Source: Gemmatimonadaceae bacterium
GTDB lineage: Bacteria > Gemmatimonadota > Gemmatimonadetes > Gemmatimonadales > Gemmatimonadaceae
NCBI GenBank assembly: GCA_019752115.1
Contig: JAIEMN010000018.1
Location: 124,001 to 188,000, forward strand
Length of the DNA stretch: 64,000 nucleotides
Direction: 5' to 3'
Position 1 is the stretch's first letter. Every line of letters starts with the position of its first letter. Position numbers and translations under genes: made by a program. Positions 56,118-63,900 of the stretch are shown here, piece after piece. The notes under the pieces are model-generated. The model had not been told where the DNA came from. It searched no databases and saw only the letters and a list, made by a program, of their open reading frames with translations.

Positions 56118-57589
56118 GCCTCCTCCATGGGCAGCGAGACCCGGAACGTCGCCCCGCTCCCTTCGGGCGACACGAGTTCCAGCGCTCCGCCGTGATCGTT
56201 CACAATGCCGTAACAGATGGCCAGGCCAAGACCGGTGCCCTGCCCCGGCGGCTTGGTCGTGAAGAATGGTTCAAAGACCTTCGCCTGCAGGTGACGGGGC
56301 ACACCGGGCCCTTCATCCGCCACTTCGATAAGGGCCCGCGGGGCACCGCCCGGCGTGCGATCGGGACGGGTCCGGATGGTCACCGCCTTGCCCTCGGGCG
56401 TGACGTCCATCGCGTTCATGGCGAGCGCGATGAGCACCTGCACCAGTTGGTCGGCGTCGCCGGAGATGAGCAGCGCGCCCGGCGGCGCCAGCTCCGTCAC
56501 GAGGCGAATGCGCCGAAAGCGGGGATGATGCTGGAGCAGGAACAGCCCCTGCTGCACCACGCTGCTCACATCGATCGGTTCGCGCCCGGCGGCCTTGGGG
56601 CGCGAGAAATCGAGCAGCCCGTTTACGATCTTCTTGCAGCGCTCGACCTCGAGATCGATGATCTTGAGCATCTCGCGCGGCGGCGGACCGGCGCCGTCCA
56701 TTTCCTGCTGCAGCGCCATCGACTCGGCGCACGCCGAAATCGTGGCCAGCGGGTTGTTGATCTCGTGCATGACACCGGCCGCAAGCTGCCCGAGCGCGGC
56801 GAGCTTCTCGGTTTGCGCTCTGCGGTCGAAGGCGGCACGCAGGTCGGTGATGTCTTCACCCACGGTGATCACATGCGTGACCAGCGTACTCCCGAGCCGC
56901 ATCGGAATCTTGGAGATGCGGAACGTGCGCCGTTCACCGAACGCGTCGCTTTCCATCTGGAACTGCTGCAGCGTGCCGCTGCGAAACACCTCATCGAACT
57001 CGGCGCGCAGTCGGTCGGCGGGCTGGCGGCTCAACACTTCGAAGATCGTCCGGCCGATAGCATCATGCCGCGCGACGCCCTGCAGGCCGGTCTCGCGCTT
57101 GTGATTCCAAGCGTGAATCCGATAGTCGCGGTCAACGACATACAGGCCGACCGGCAGGGAGTCCACCACACACTCGATGAAAGCCCGCTGATTCGCGACC
57201 TCGCGCACCCGCTCGGTGACTTCGCGTTCGAGCTGCCGCGTGTAGCGGTCGCGCGCGTGCGCGATGCCGAGCAGCCCCGCGACGGTGCGCGCGAGCGCCT
57301 GCTCATCGTCGGCGAGCATCTGCCCCCGCTGCACGGTGAGGGTCCCGATGCCCTCGGCGCCGCCACTAACGGCGAATTGCGCGCTCGACGCCGCATCGGC
57401 GACGACCGGCGAGGTCCACACGATTGCGGGGGCGTCGGCCGCCGTGGCCGCATAGGTGACCGTGGTGGCCTCGAGCGCGCTGCCCAGGCGCCCGAGTACC
57501 GCGGGGAGCGCCAGCGCGGGGTCGCCGGACGCCGAGAGCAAGGCGGCCGTGTCGGCGGCGGCGGCGAGCAGGGCGGCTGTGGTAGGCAT
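56114..57589 (-). CDS. NtrB-like cytoplasmic histidine kinase (GAF-like, PAS, HisKA)
   Basis: The 491-residue protein lacks transmembrane helices. It has a GAF-like N-terminal third and a coiled stretch (RQLEREVTERVREVANQRAF). A PAS domain comes next (VVDSLPVGLYVVDRDYRIHAWN), then HisKA with AAGVMHEINNPLATISACAE. It ends in a HATPase domain with DEGPGVPRHLQAKVFEPFFTTKPPGQGTGLGL. It presumably senses a cytoplasmic or redox signal and phosphorylates the degenerate NtrC-like regulator. ATG 57589 has a strong GAGGAG four bases upstream. It is the first gene of the operon. Confidence 0.92.
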   Translation of the reverse strand: MPTTAALLAAAADTAALLSASGDPALALPAVLGRLGSALEATTVTYAATAADAPAIVWTSPVVADAASSAQFAVSGGAEGIGTLTVQRGQMLADDEQALARTVAGLLGIAHARDRYTRQLEREVTERVREVANQRAFIECVVDSLPVGLYVVDRDYRIHAWNHKRETGLQGVARHDAIGRTIFEVLSRQPADRLRAEFDEVFRSGTLQQFQMESDAFGERRTFRISKIPMRLGSTLVTHVITVGEDITDLRAAFDRRAQTEKLAALGQLAAGVMHEINNPLATISACAESMALQQEMDGAGPPPREMLKIIDLEVERCKKIVNGLLDFSRPKAAGREPIDVSSVVQQGLFLLQHHPRFRRIRLVTELAPPGALLISGDADQLVQVLIALAMNAMDVTPEGKAVTIRTRPDRTPGGAPRALIEVADEGPGVPRHLQAKVFEPFFTTKPPGQGTGLGLAICYGIVNDHGGALELVSPEGSGATFRVSLPMEEA

Positions 57590-57856
57590 CGAACTCCTCG
57601 GAGAACACACCGGCTGAAGATCACCGGCCGATCAGCGCCGATCGTCGCAAGGTAGGAGATGTGCGGGCACCGGACAAGATGACCGAGAACTGCCAAGCAG
57701 ACAGGCTGGTGCCGGAGCGGCAGACCCTGCTCCGAGGAATCCGTTCAGGGTGGCCGACTTCGTCGGGTACGGCACCTGCTCCTTGCTCGGACAGAGGCCG
57801 CGCTGGCGTTCCGGCGCTCGGCCGATCAACCACCTTCTGCTTCAGGAGTTGCCGCC

Positions 57857-58312
57857 ATGACGATCCATACGATTCCGCTGATGCCGACCGCCTCGTCCAC
57901 GCTTTCGCTGCGGCGGGAGCTCGACCGGATCTTTGACGATGTCTTTGTGAACCGTCCGGCCACGGCCTGGCAGCCGACGGCCGATGCGCGCGAGGACAGC
58001 ACGGGCTTCACGCTAACCCTCGACGTGCCCGGGGTCTCGCCCGACTCGGTGGAGGTCCTCGCCGAGGACAGCACGCTCACCGTGAAGGGCACGCGGCCGG
58101 CGACCACGCTCGCGGAGGGGGAGCGCACGCTCTTCGCGGAGCGCAGCCAGGGCGCGTTCCTGCGGCGCTTCCGCCTTCCGAAGAGCGCCGATCCGCAGGC
58201 CATCTCGGCGACGTACGCGCACGGCGTCCTGTCGCTCCGCATCGGGAAGCTGGCGCCGGCGCAGCCGCGGCGCGTGCCGGTGACGGTGGGCGAGGCCGTC
58301 GTTCAGGGCTGA
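57857..58312 (+). CDS. Small heat-shock protein Hsp20 (alpha-crystallin)
   Basis: The 151-residue chaperone has an N-terminal arm (LSLRRELDRIFDDVFVN) and the alpha-crystallin domain with DSTGFTLTLDVPGVSPDSVEV and FRLPKSADPQAISATYAHGVLSLRI. AGGAG lies eight bases before ATG 57857. The divergent spacer to the NtrB-like kinase (57590-57856) contains no CIRCE element and no sigma-54 pair at the right spacing. It ends at a bidirectional terminator. Confidence 0.93.
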   Translation: MTIHTIPLMPTASSTLSLRRELDRIFDDVFVNRPATAWQPTADAREDSTGFTLTLDVPGVSPDSVEVLAEDSTLTVKGTRPATTLAEGERTLFAERSQGAFLRRFRLPKSADPQAISATYAHGVLSLRIGKLAPAQPRRVPVTVGEAVVQG

Positions 58313-58331
58313 CCGCGCGGCTCCGTTCACG

Positions 58332-58365
58332 AAAAAAAGGGGCGCCCATACTGGGCGCCCCTTTT
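58332..58365. terminator. Bidirectional rho-independent terminator
   Basis: GGGGCGCCC (58339-58347) pairs with GGGCGCCCC (58353-58361) around ATACT. Seven A precede and four T follow. It serves convergent hsp20 and the peroxiredoxin gene. Confidence 0.92.
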
Positions 58366-58386
58366 CACGTCAGGCCGGACCGGCGA

Positions 58387-58866
58387 TCAGCCAGTCACGT
58401 TCTTGATAGCCGCGAGGATTTCCGCATTCTCGCGCTTGAGACCCGGATGCGCCTCCACATGCACCCACCGCACGACCCCCGTGGTGTCGATCAGGATGTA
58501 GGCGCGCTCGGCGAAGAAGGCATCGGGCCGGAGCACTCCATAGGCAACGGTGGCTTCCCGCTTGAAGTCGGAGAGGAGCTGCACCTTCATGTCGTACTTG
58601 CTGCGAAACTCCTTCAACGACGGCACGGCATCCACTGAAATGGGAAGCACTTCGACGCCGGCAGCCGAGAAGGCATCGAAATCGTCGCCGAAGGCACACA
58701 ATTCGCTAGTGCAGACACTGGTGAACGCGAGCGGGAAGAAGGCCAGGAGCACATGACGGTGGCCGCGAAAGCTCGACAGCGTCACGCTCTCGCCGGAGGT
58801 CGAGGCGAGTGTGAAGTCGGGCGCTACGGTTCCCTCAGCGATCGGCGTCGACGAAACGGTGGTCAT
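58387..58866 (-). CDS. Peroxiredoxin (AhpE/BCP-like)
   Basis: The 159-residue thiol peroxidase has the active-site motif PLAFTSVC with Pro45, Thr49 and peroxidatic Cys52, and a second Cys57 (ELCAF) that might resolve it. It includes VLPISVDAVPSLKEFRSKY and AYILIDTTGVVRWVHVE. It is closest in layout to the AhpE/one-Cys group. It is divergent from the GGDEF gene, with only 15 bases between start codons, so its promoter must lie in that gene's coding region. Confidence 0.93.
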   Translation of the reverse strand: MTTVSSTPIAEGTVAPDFTLASTSGESVTLSSFRGHRHVLLAFFPLAFTSVCTSELCAFGDDFDAFSAAGVEVLPISVDAVPSLKEFRSKYDMKVQLLSDFKREATVAYGVLRPDAFFAERAYILIDTTGVVRWVHVEAHPGLKRENAEILAAIKNVTG

Positions 58867-58881
58867 CAGGAGGTCGGAAGA

Positions 58882-59934
58882 ATGGTCGCCGGAAGCATCC
58901 CATCACAAAACACCGAAATGGGCCCGGGTGTGGATAACAGAGTCGGCCGCGGGCCGCTCCGGGTCTTGCTCATCGATAATGACCGGGACGAGGCGCTTCG
59001 TTCCGAGGCGGCGCTGCGCGCTCGCTGGGGGGCGGAGATGACGGTGGTGTCGGCGGCAACGCTGGCCGAGGCGATCCCGCGGCTGATGGCGGCCGACGCC
59101 AAGAGCGTGGTCGATGGGGTCGTGCTGGAATGGAATCTGGCCGACGCCGACGGCGTGGCCGCCCTGGCCGGGGTGCGGGGGGCGGCCCCGGAGCTGCCGG
59201 TGGTCGTCTACTCGCGCGCGGTCTGCGATGCGAGTGCCATCTGCGCGCTGCGGGCCGGCGCGCTGGAGTGTGCCCATAAGCGCGAGGTCGAGCCGGGCTC
59301 GATGGCGCGACTGCTGGCCTTTGCGTTCGAACGCCAGCGGCGGATCGCCGCGCTGGAAGCCGCACGGCTGGACGCCGCGCATCGCGCGACCCACGACCCG
59401 CTCACCGGGCTCGCGAACCGGACGCTCTTTCTGGATCACCTCGAGCGGGCGCTCGCGCTTGGCGCGCGGTATGGCCGAAAGACCGGGGTGTTGTTCGTGG
59501 ATCTCGACGGCTTCAAGGCCGTCAACGATCGGCACGGGCACGCGGCCGGGGATCTGATGCTGAAGGCGGTCGCCGGTCGGTTGCTGGAGAGCGTGCGTCG
59601 TTCAGACGCGGTCGCCCGCATCGGTGGTGACGAGTTCGTCGTGCTGCTGACGGACGTGACGAGCCGCCGCGACCTGCTCTACGTGCAGGAGACGATTCTG
59701 ACGGCGCTGGCCGAGCCGGTGGAGATCGCGAGTGGCGTGGTCGCGGGGGGGGGCGCGAGCATCGGGAGCGCCATGGCGCCACTGGACGGCACGACGGCGC
59801 ACGGCCTGTTGGCGGCCGCCGACGTGCACATGTACCGAGAGAAGGCCGATGGCGGCAGCAGCGTGCGGGCCACGCGGCCGCGCGCGGGTTCCCCTGGTGC
59901 TACGAAGTGGAGCGTATCGGGATCGAACCGATGA
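58882..59934 (+). CDS. Diguanylate cyclase with receiver-like domain
   Basis: The 350-residue protein has a receiver-like N-terminus (LRVLLIDNDRDEALRSE). There the phospho-acceptor position is Glu83 (VVLEWNLADADG) rather than Asp, which could mimic permanent phosphorylation. The GGDEF domain starts near 170 (THDPLTGLANRTLF) and has an intact GGDEF (248-252) and the inhibitory I-site RRSD (239-242). It should make cyclic di-GMP. ATG 58882 follows GGAGG by eight bases. The last nine codons overlap the antisense tRNA-Ala, so the C-terminus is tRNA-derived and probably not functional. Confidence 0.88.
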   Translation: MVAGSIPSQNTEMGPGVDNRVGRGPLRVLLIDNDRDEALRSEAALRARWGAEMTVVSAATLAEAIPRLMAADAKSVVDGVVLEWNLADADGVAALAGVRGAAPELPVVVYSRAVCDASAICALRAGALECAHKREVEPGSMARLLAFAFERQRRIAALEAARLDAAHRATHDPLTGLANRTLFLDHLERALALGARYGRKTGVLFVDLDGFKAVNDRHGHAAGDLMLKAVAGRLLESVRRSDAVARIGGDEFVVLLTDVTSRRDLLYVQETILTALAEPVEIASGVVAGGGASIGSAMAPLDGTTAHGLLAAADVHMYREKADGGSSVRATRPRAGSPGATKWSVSGSNR

Positions 59935-59980
59935 CCCCCTGCTTGCAAAGCAGGTGCTCTCCCAGCTGAGCTAACGCCCC
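59908..59980 (-). tRNA. tRNA-Ala (anticodon TGC)
   Basis: On the minus strand GGGGCGT pairs with ACGCTCC (one G-U), and the discriminator is A. The D-arm is GCTCAGCTGGGAGAGC, the anticodon loop TTTGCAA within CCTGC/GCAGG, and the T-arm ATCGGTTCGATCCCGAT. CCA is not encoded. A TCATATTT -10-like site lies about 10 bases upstream. Its 3' half overlaps the end of the diguanylate cyclase gene on the other strand by 27 bases. Confidence 0.97.
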
Positions 59981-60044
59981 GAGCGGCGAAATATGACCAC
60001 CTGCCGGGCCGGCGAGAAGTCCGCGGCCGCCGCCGGTCGGTCCG

Positions 60045-60938
60045 TTACGAGCCGCTCCCGGGCGTTTCGGTGGCCACCAGAATGGCGGTGAGCAGGAGGA
60101 CGAGGACGCCGAGCACGACCTCGATGCGCGCGACCCGCGCAAAGCCCGTGGGAATGACCTGCCGGGCGTCGGCATCGCGCGTGCTGCGCCAGTTGAGCCC
60201 TCCGAGGACAATCACCACCGCGACGACGACCAGCTTGCGCAGCATGGTGATCGCGTAGTGATCGGTGGTGAGATTGGCGAACGTCACCCCCTGCGAACCG
60301 GCGCCGGTGATGCCGGTGAGCGCCAGCACACTGGCGCTGGCCAGCGCGAGCGTGGAGAAGCGTCGGCGAATGCGATGAAACGCCGCGCCATCGCAGGCGA
60401 GCCACCCGGTCGCGAGCAGGGCCGCGAGGCCGCCGATCCAGATGCCGGCCGCAAGGAGATGCAGCATGTCCGCGGCCAGCACGGCCGCCGCCCCGAACTC
60501 GATGGCCGCGGCGTGCCCACTGAACGCGGCCCCCAACCCCAGCATGAACAGGAGCGCGGCGCGCACCCCCCGCGTGGTCGCATCGGCGGGGCTGTCCGCC
60601 AGCAGCGCCAGCGCGACCGTGGCCACCACCTGCGCCATCCACGCCTTCCCCCACGTGGTACCGGTGAGGATCGCCGGAACGCCGCTCCATTCGATGGCGG
60701 ACGGGGCGCCGTAGATGGCGAGCACCTGCATGATGAGCCGGAGACCCAGCGCAGCCAGCGCGCCCCATGCCGCCCGGCTCAGCAGCGTCCGCAGGCGCCC
60801 CGCCACGGTACTATCGATGCGCGGATCGATGACGAGGTCGTGCATGACCGCCGCGCCGATGATACCGCTGTAGGCGAGCAGCAGCAGCCACCGCACCCCA
60901 ACCGCGAGGGGCGCGCCGACATCGAACAGGCCATTCAT
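60045..60938 (-). CDS. copD: Copper resistance protein D (CopD)-family membrane protein
   Basis: The 297-residue protein has about eight hydrophobic helices, with family features in the N-terminal PLAVGVRWLLLLAYSGIIGAAVMHDLV, the central FSGHAAA and LAADMLHLLAAGIWIGGLAALL, and the C-terminal LTTDHYAITMLRKLVVVAVVI. Histidines in GHAA and MLHLLAA are the likely copper-related residues. CopD helps move copper across the inner membrane with CopC, but no copC is adjacent. It is isolated between tRNA-Ala and a tandem repeat. Confidence 0.9.
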   Translation of the reverse strand: MNGLFDVGAPLAVGVRWLLLLAYSGIIGAAVMHDLVIDPRIDSTVAGRLRTLLSRAAWGALAALGLRLIMQVLAIYGAPSAIEWSGVPAILTGTTWGKAWMAQVVATVALALLADSPADATTRGVRAALLFMLGLGAAFSGHAAAIEFGAAAVLAADMLHLLAAGIWIGGLAALLATGWLACDGAAFHRIRRRFSTLALASASVLALTGITGAGSQGVTFANLTTDHYAITMLRKLVVVAVVIVLGGLNWRSTRDADARQVIPTGFARVARIEVVLGVLVLLLTAILVATETPGSGS

Positions 60939-61028
60939 GCGGGCCGCGAACCGGTAGACATGTCGGTCACGCTAGCACGGGCTGCGAGCGGCGCCAAGGG
61001 TCCGCTGGGGGCGTCGGTCGTGGCCAGC

Positions 61029-61088
61029 GCGAAACGCCAGTGCGAAACGCCAGTGCGAAACGCCAGTGCGAAACGCCAGCGCGAACGC
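61029..61088. repeat. 13-base tandem repeat, four copies plus a partial
   Basis: The unit GCGAAACGCCAGT repeats at 61029, 61042 and 61055. A fourth copy at 61068 ends in C, and a degenerate GCGAACGC follows. It lies in the 242-base spacer between copD and the second symporter gene. It could be a protein-binding array for the divergent promoters or a slippage repeat. No other strong promoter is visible in the spacer. Confidence 0.85.
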
Positions 61089-61180
61089 GTTGCCCCCGCG
61101 TGGGCCCGGCTCCACATTCCCGCTCGTCTCCCCCGACCCGGCCATCGTGCGCCGACCGGGCCACCCCCTGCCTCCCCCGC

Positions 61181-63058
61181 ATGACCATCTCCTGGATCGA
61201 CTGGGTGATCGTGGCGGCCACCATCCTGGTGTGCTTCGTCCCGGCCCTGTTCATCGCCAAGCGCTCCGGCCAGAACACCACCGAATTCTTTGCCTCCGGG
61301 CGATCGGTGCCCTGGTGGCTGGCCGGACTCTCGATGGTCGCCACGACCTTCTCGAGTGATACCCCCAACTGGGTCACCGAGCAGGTGCGCCGGTACGGCG
61401 TCGCCGGCAACTGGCAGTGGTGGGCGTTCGTGCTCACCGGCATCGCGACGGTGTTCTTCTTTGCGCGCCTCTGGCGTCGCTCGGGCGTGCTCACCGATCT
61501 CGAGTTCTACGAGCTCCGCTACAGCGGCAAGGAAGCGTCGCTCGTGCGCGGCTTTCGCGCGGTGTACCTCGGGCTGTTCTTCAACTGCTTCATCATGGGG
61601 ATGGTGACGCTGGCCGCGTGCAAGATCGCCAACATCCTCTTTGGTCTCGCGCCGTGGCAGACGATCCTGCTCACCGGCGTCCTGAACGTGGTGTTCGCCG
61701 CCCACTCGGGGCTCTGGGGCGTGCTCGTCATCGACATGATCCAGTTCTTCATCAAGATGACGGCGGTGTTCGCTGCGGCGTGGTTTTCGCTCGTGGAAGT
61801 CGGGCGTCGCCTCGTGGGCGCGCCCGACGGCGTCGCCGGCCTCAAGGCGCTGATCGAGAAGCTGGCATCGACGCAGGTCGTGCAGGCGGCCGGCAATGCC
61901 CAGCCGGTGATGTCGGCGAAGGACGGCAGCGGGCAGCCGATTCTCGATATCCTGCCGAACTTCGGCATGACCGATCTGGCGCTGATGGTCTTCATTCTGC
62001 CCATCGCCGTGAGCTGGTGGGCGAACTGGTATCCGGGCGCCGAACCGGGGGGCGGCTCGTACATCGCGCAGCGCATGCTCGCCTCCAAGTCCGAGAAGGA
62101 CTCGCTGGGTGGGACGCTCTTCTTCAACATCGCGCACTACGTCCTGCGCCCATGGCCGTGGATCATCACGGCGCTCTGCTCGATCATCGTGTACCCCGAT
62201 CTCGCGTCCATCCAGGCGGCGTTCCCGAACGCCGACCAGTCGCTCATCGGCCACGACTCGGCATTTCCGGCGATGCTCAAGTTCCTGCCGGTGGGCTTCA
62301 CGGGGCTCATGATCGGCGGCCTGCTGGCGGCCAATTCGTCCACGATCCTGACGCACCTCAACTGGGGCTCGTCGTATCTCGTGCACGACTTCTACCGGCG
62401 CTTCGTAAAGAAGGATGGCACCGAGGCGCACTACGTGAATGCCGGCCGCCTGTGCACGCTGTTCCTCTATGTGTTCGCGGCGCTGCTCAGCCTGACCATG
62501 AGCTCCGCACAGCAGGCGTTCCAGGTGCTGCTGTCGATCGGCGCCGGCACCGGCCTGCTCTACATCGCCCGCTGGTTCTGGTGGCGCGTGTCGGCGTGGT
62601 GCGAGATCGTGGCGATGGTGGTATCGCTCCTGACGTCGATCGTGGTGCCCAAGCTGATGCCCGACGCCGGCTTTGCCATGAACACGATCGTGCAGGTCGG
62701 CATCACCACGGTCGCCTGGCTGGTGACGGCGTTCGTCGGGCCAGCGACCGATCGCGCCACGCTGCTCGCGTTTGTCCGCAAGGTGAAGCCCGCGGGCGGC
62801 GGCTGGACGAGCATCCGCCAGGAAGCCGGGGTCAGCGACGCCGAGGTGGCGCAGGAGAACCGCATGGCGGCGTCGGCCATCGGCTGGCTCGCGGGGTGCG
62901 TGGTGATCTGGTCGTCGCTCTTTGCGATCGGCAGCTGGATCTATCTGCCGGGTGATCCGTCGCGCTTGAACGACGCGCTGGTCCTTTCGGGCGTGTGCGT
63001 CGTCTCGGGCGTCGTGCTCCTGCAGGTCACCAAGCGTCTCTGGTCGGAGCGTGCATGA
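61181..63058 (+). CDS. Sodium/solute symporter (SSS family), long form
   Basis: The 625-residue membrane protein has SSS features: NTTEFFASGRSVPWWLAGLSMVATTFSSDTPNWVTEQV near the N-terminus, NVVFAAHSGLWGVLVIDMIQFF, GGGSYIAQRMLASKSEKDSLGG, and MIGGLLAANSSTILTHLNWGSSYLVHDFY. It is longer than the first symporter and has an extra hydrophilic loop (about 215-260). The substrate is unknown. Its stop overlaps the start of a plug-only TonB-receptor-like protein (ATGA), hinting at coupled import across both membranes. The start is ATG 61181; upstream in-frame sequence is tandem-repeat derived. Confidence 0.9.
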   Translation: MTISWIDWVIVAATILVCFVPALFIAKRSGQNTTEFFASGRSVPWWLAGLSMVATTFSSDTPNWVTEQVRRYGVAGNWQWWAFVLTGIATVFFFARLWRRSGVLTDLEFYELRYSGKEASLVRGFRAVYLGLFFNCFIMGMVTLAACKIANILFGLAPWQTILLTGVLNVVFAAHSGLWGVLVIDMIQFFIKMTAVFAAAWFSLVEVGRRLVGAPDGVAGLKALIEKLASTQVVQAAGNAQPVMSAKDGSGQPILDILPNFGMTDLALMVFILPIAVSWWANWYPGAEPGGGSYIAQRMLASKSEKDSLGGTLFFNIAHYVLRPWPWIITALCSIIVYPDLASIQAAFPNADQSLIGHDSAFPAMLKFLPVGFTGLMIGGLLAANSSTILTHLNWGSSYLVHDFYRRFVKKDGTEAHYVNAGRLCTLFLYVFAALLSLTMSSAQQAFQVLLSIGAGTGLLYIARWFWWRVSAWCEIVAMVVSLLTSIVVPKLMPDAGFAMNTIVQVGITTVAWLVTAFVGPATDRATLLAFVRKVKPAGGGWTSIRQEAGVSDAEVAQENRMAASAIGWLAGCVVIWSSLFAIGSWIYLPGDPSRLNDALVLSGVCVVSGVVLLQVTKRLWSERA

Positions 63059-63873
63059 TGCGACCTCGCGTTGGGGTGCTCGTGGCGGCTGCCGCCTGTG
63101 CCGTGCTGCCGGTTGGGGCATGGGCGCAGGTGCCGATTACCGGACAGGTGGTGGTGATGCCGGGCGGCAAGCCGCTCGCCGGCGTCGAGGTGCACCTCAA
63201 GGCGATCAACCGCATGGTGAAGACCGACAGCAGCGGCATCTTCCTCATGGATAGTGTGCCCAAGGGGCGCTATCTCGTTGAAGCGCATAAGCCTGGCTTC
63301 CGCCCCTTTTCGAGCTACTTCAACGTGATGTCGGCGAGCGATCCGGAGTATCGGATTGAACTCTCGCCGGCGCCGGCGATGGTGGCGGGGGTCGTTACCA
63401 CCGCCGATGCCGTGACGGCCCGCATGGCGAGCTTCGAAGAACGTCGCGCCAAGAAGGTGAACGGCGGGCGCTTTCTGGTGGCCAAAGACTTCGAGGGCCA
63501 GGTCGGTCGGCCCCTCGCCGATGTCCTCGCGCGCATCCCCGGGGTGACCATCCTGCGGGGCACCGCGATGCCCGGTGCCGCCTACCTGGGCAACAACCGC
63601 GGCATGGACACGATGAAGCCGGACCTGCTCCCCAAGATCGGCCCCGGGGATGTGGCACGCGGCGCCAATGCCGGTGCCTGCTACGCCGCCGTGGTACTCA
63701 ATGGGGTGGTGATGTACGACGGCCAGGGACAGCAGAATCTGTTCGACATCAACTCCATTCCCCCGCAGGACGTGCTCGGCATGGAGTACTACGCCGGGCA
63801 GGCGTCGATTCCGGTGCAGTGGAGCACGATGTCGCCGACCTGCGGACTGCTCGCGATCTGGACCAAGAACTGA
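63055..63873 (+). CDS. Secreted carboxypeptidase-regulatory plus TonB-plug protein
   Basis: The 272-residue protein has a signal peptide (VGVLVAAAACAVLPVGAWAQ). A carboxypeptidase D regulatory-like beta sandwich follows (ITGQVVVMPGGKPLAGVEVHL..SSGIFLMDSVPKGRYLVEA), then a plug-like region (RPLADVLARIPGVTILRG..GACYAAVVLNGVVMYDG..IPPQDVLGMEYYAG). It ends there with no 22-strand barrel. ATG 63055 overlaps the symporter stop, with GGAG five bases upstream. It may be a soluble accessory of a receptor or a degenerate receptor. It converges with the gene at the window edge. Confidence 0.85.
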   Translation: MMRPRVGVLVAAAACAVLPVGAWAQVPITGQVVVMPGGKPLAGVEVHLKAINRMVKTDSSGIFLMDSVPKGRYLVEAHKPGFRPFSSYFNVMSASDPEYRIELSPAPAMVAGVVTTADAVTARMASFEERRAKKVNGGRFLVAKDFEGQVGRPLADVLARIPGVTILRGTAMPGAAYLGNNRGMDTMKPDLLPKIGPGDVARGANAGACYAAVVLNGVVMYDGQGQQNLFDINSIPPQDVLGMEYYAGQASIPVQWSTMSPTCGLLAIWTKN

Positions 63874-63900
63874 GCCGCTGACGTGCTCGCGGCCGTCCGC

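Noticed and set aside
57764-57800. Possible sigma-54 promoter (GGCAC..TTGC) upstream of hsp20
   Set aside because: The GG and GC elements are 12 bases apart rather than 10.
57590-57856. CIRCE heat-shock operator before hsp20
   Set aside because: No TTAGCACTC-type inverted repeat is present.
61029-61088. CRISPR array
   Set aside because: The repeat is 13 bases, directly tandem and without spacers.
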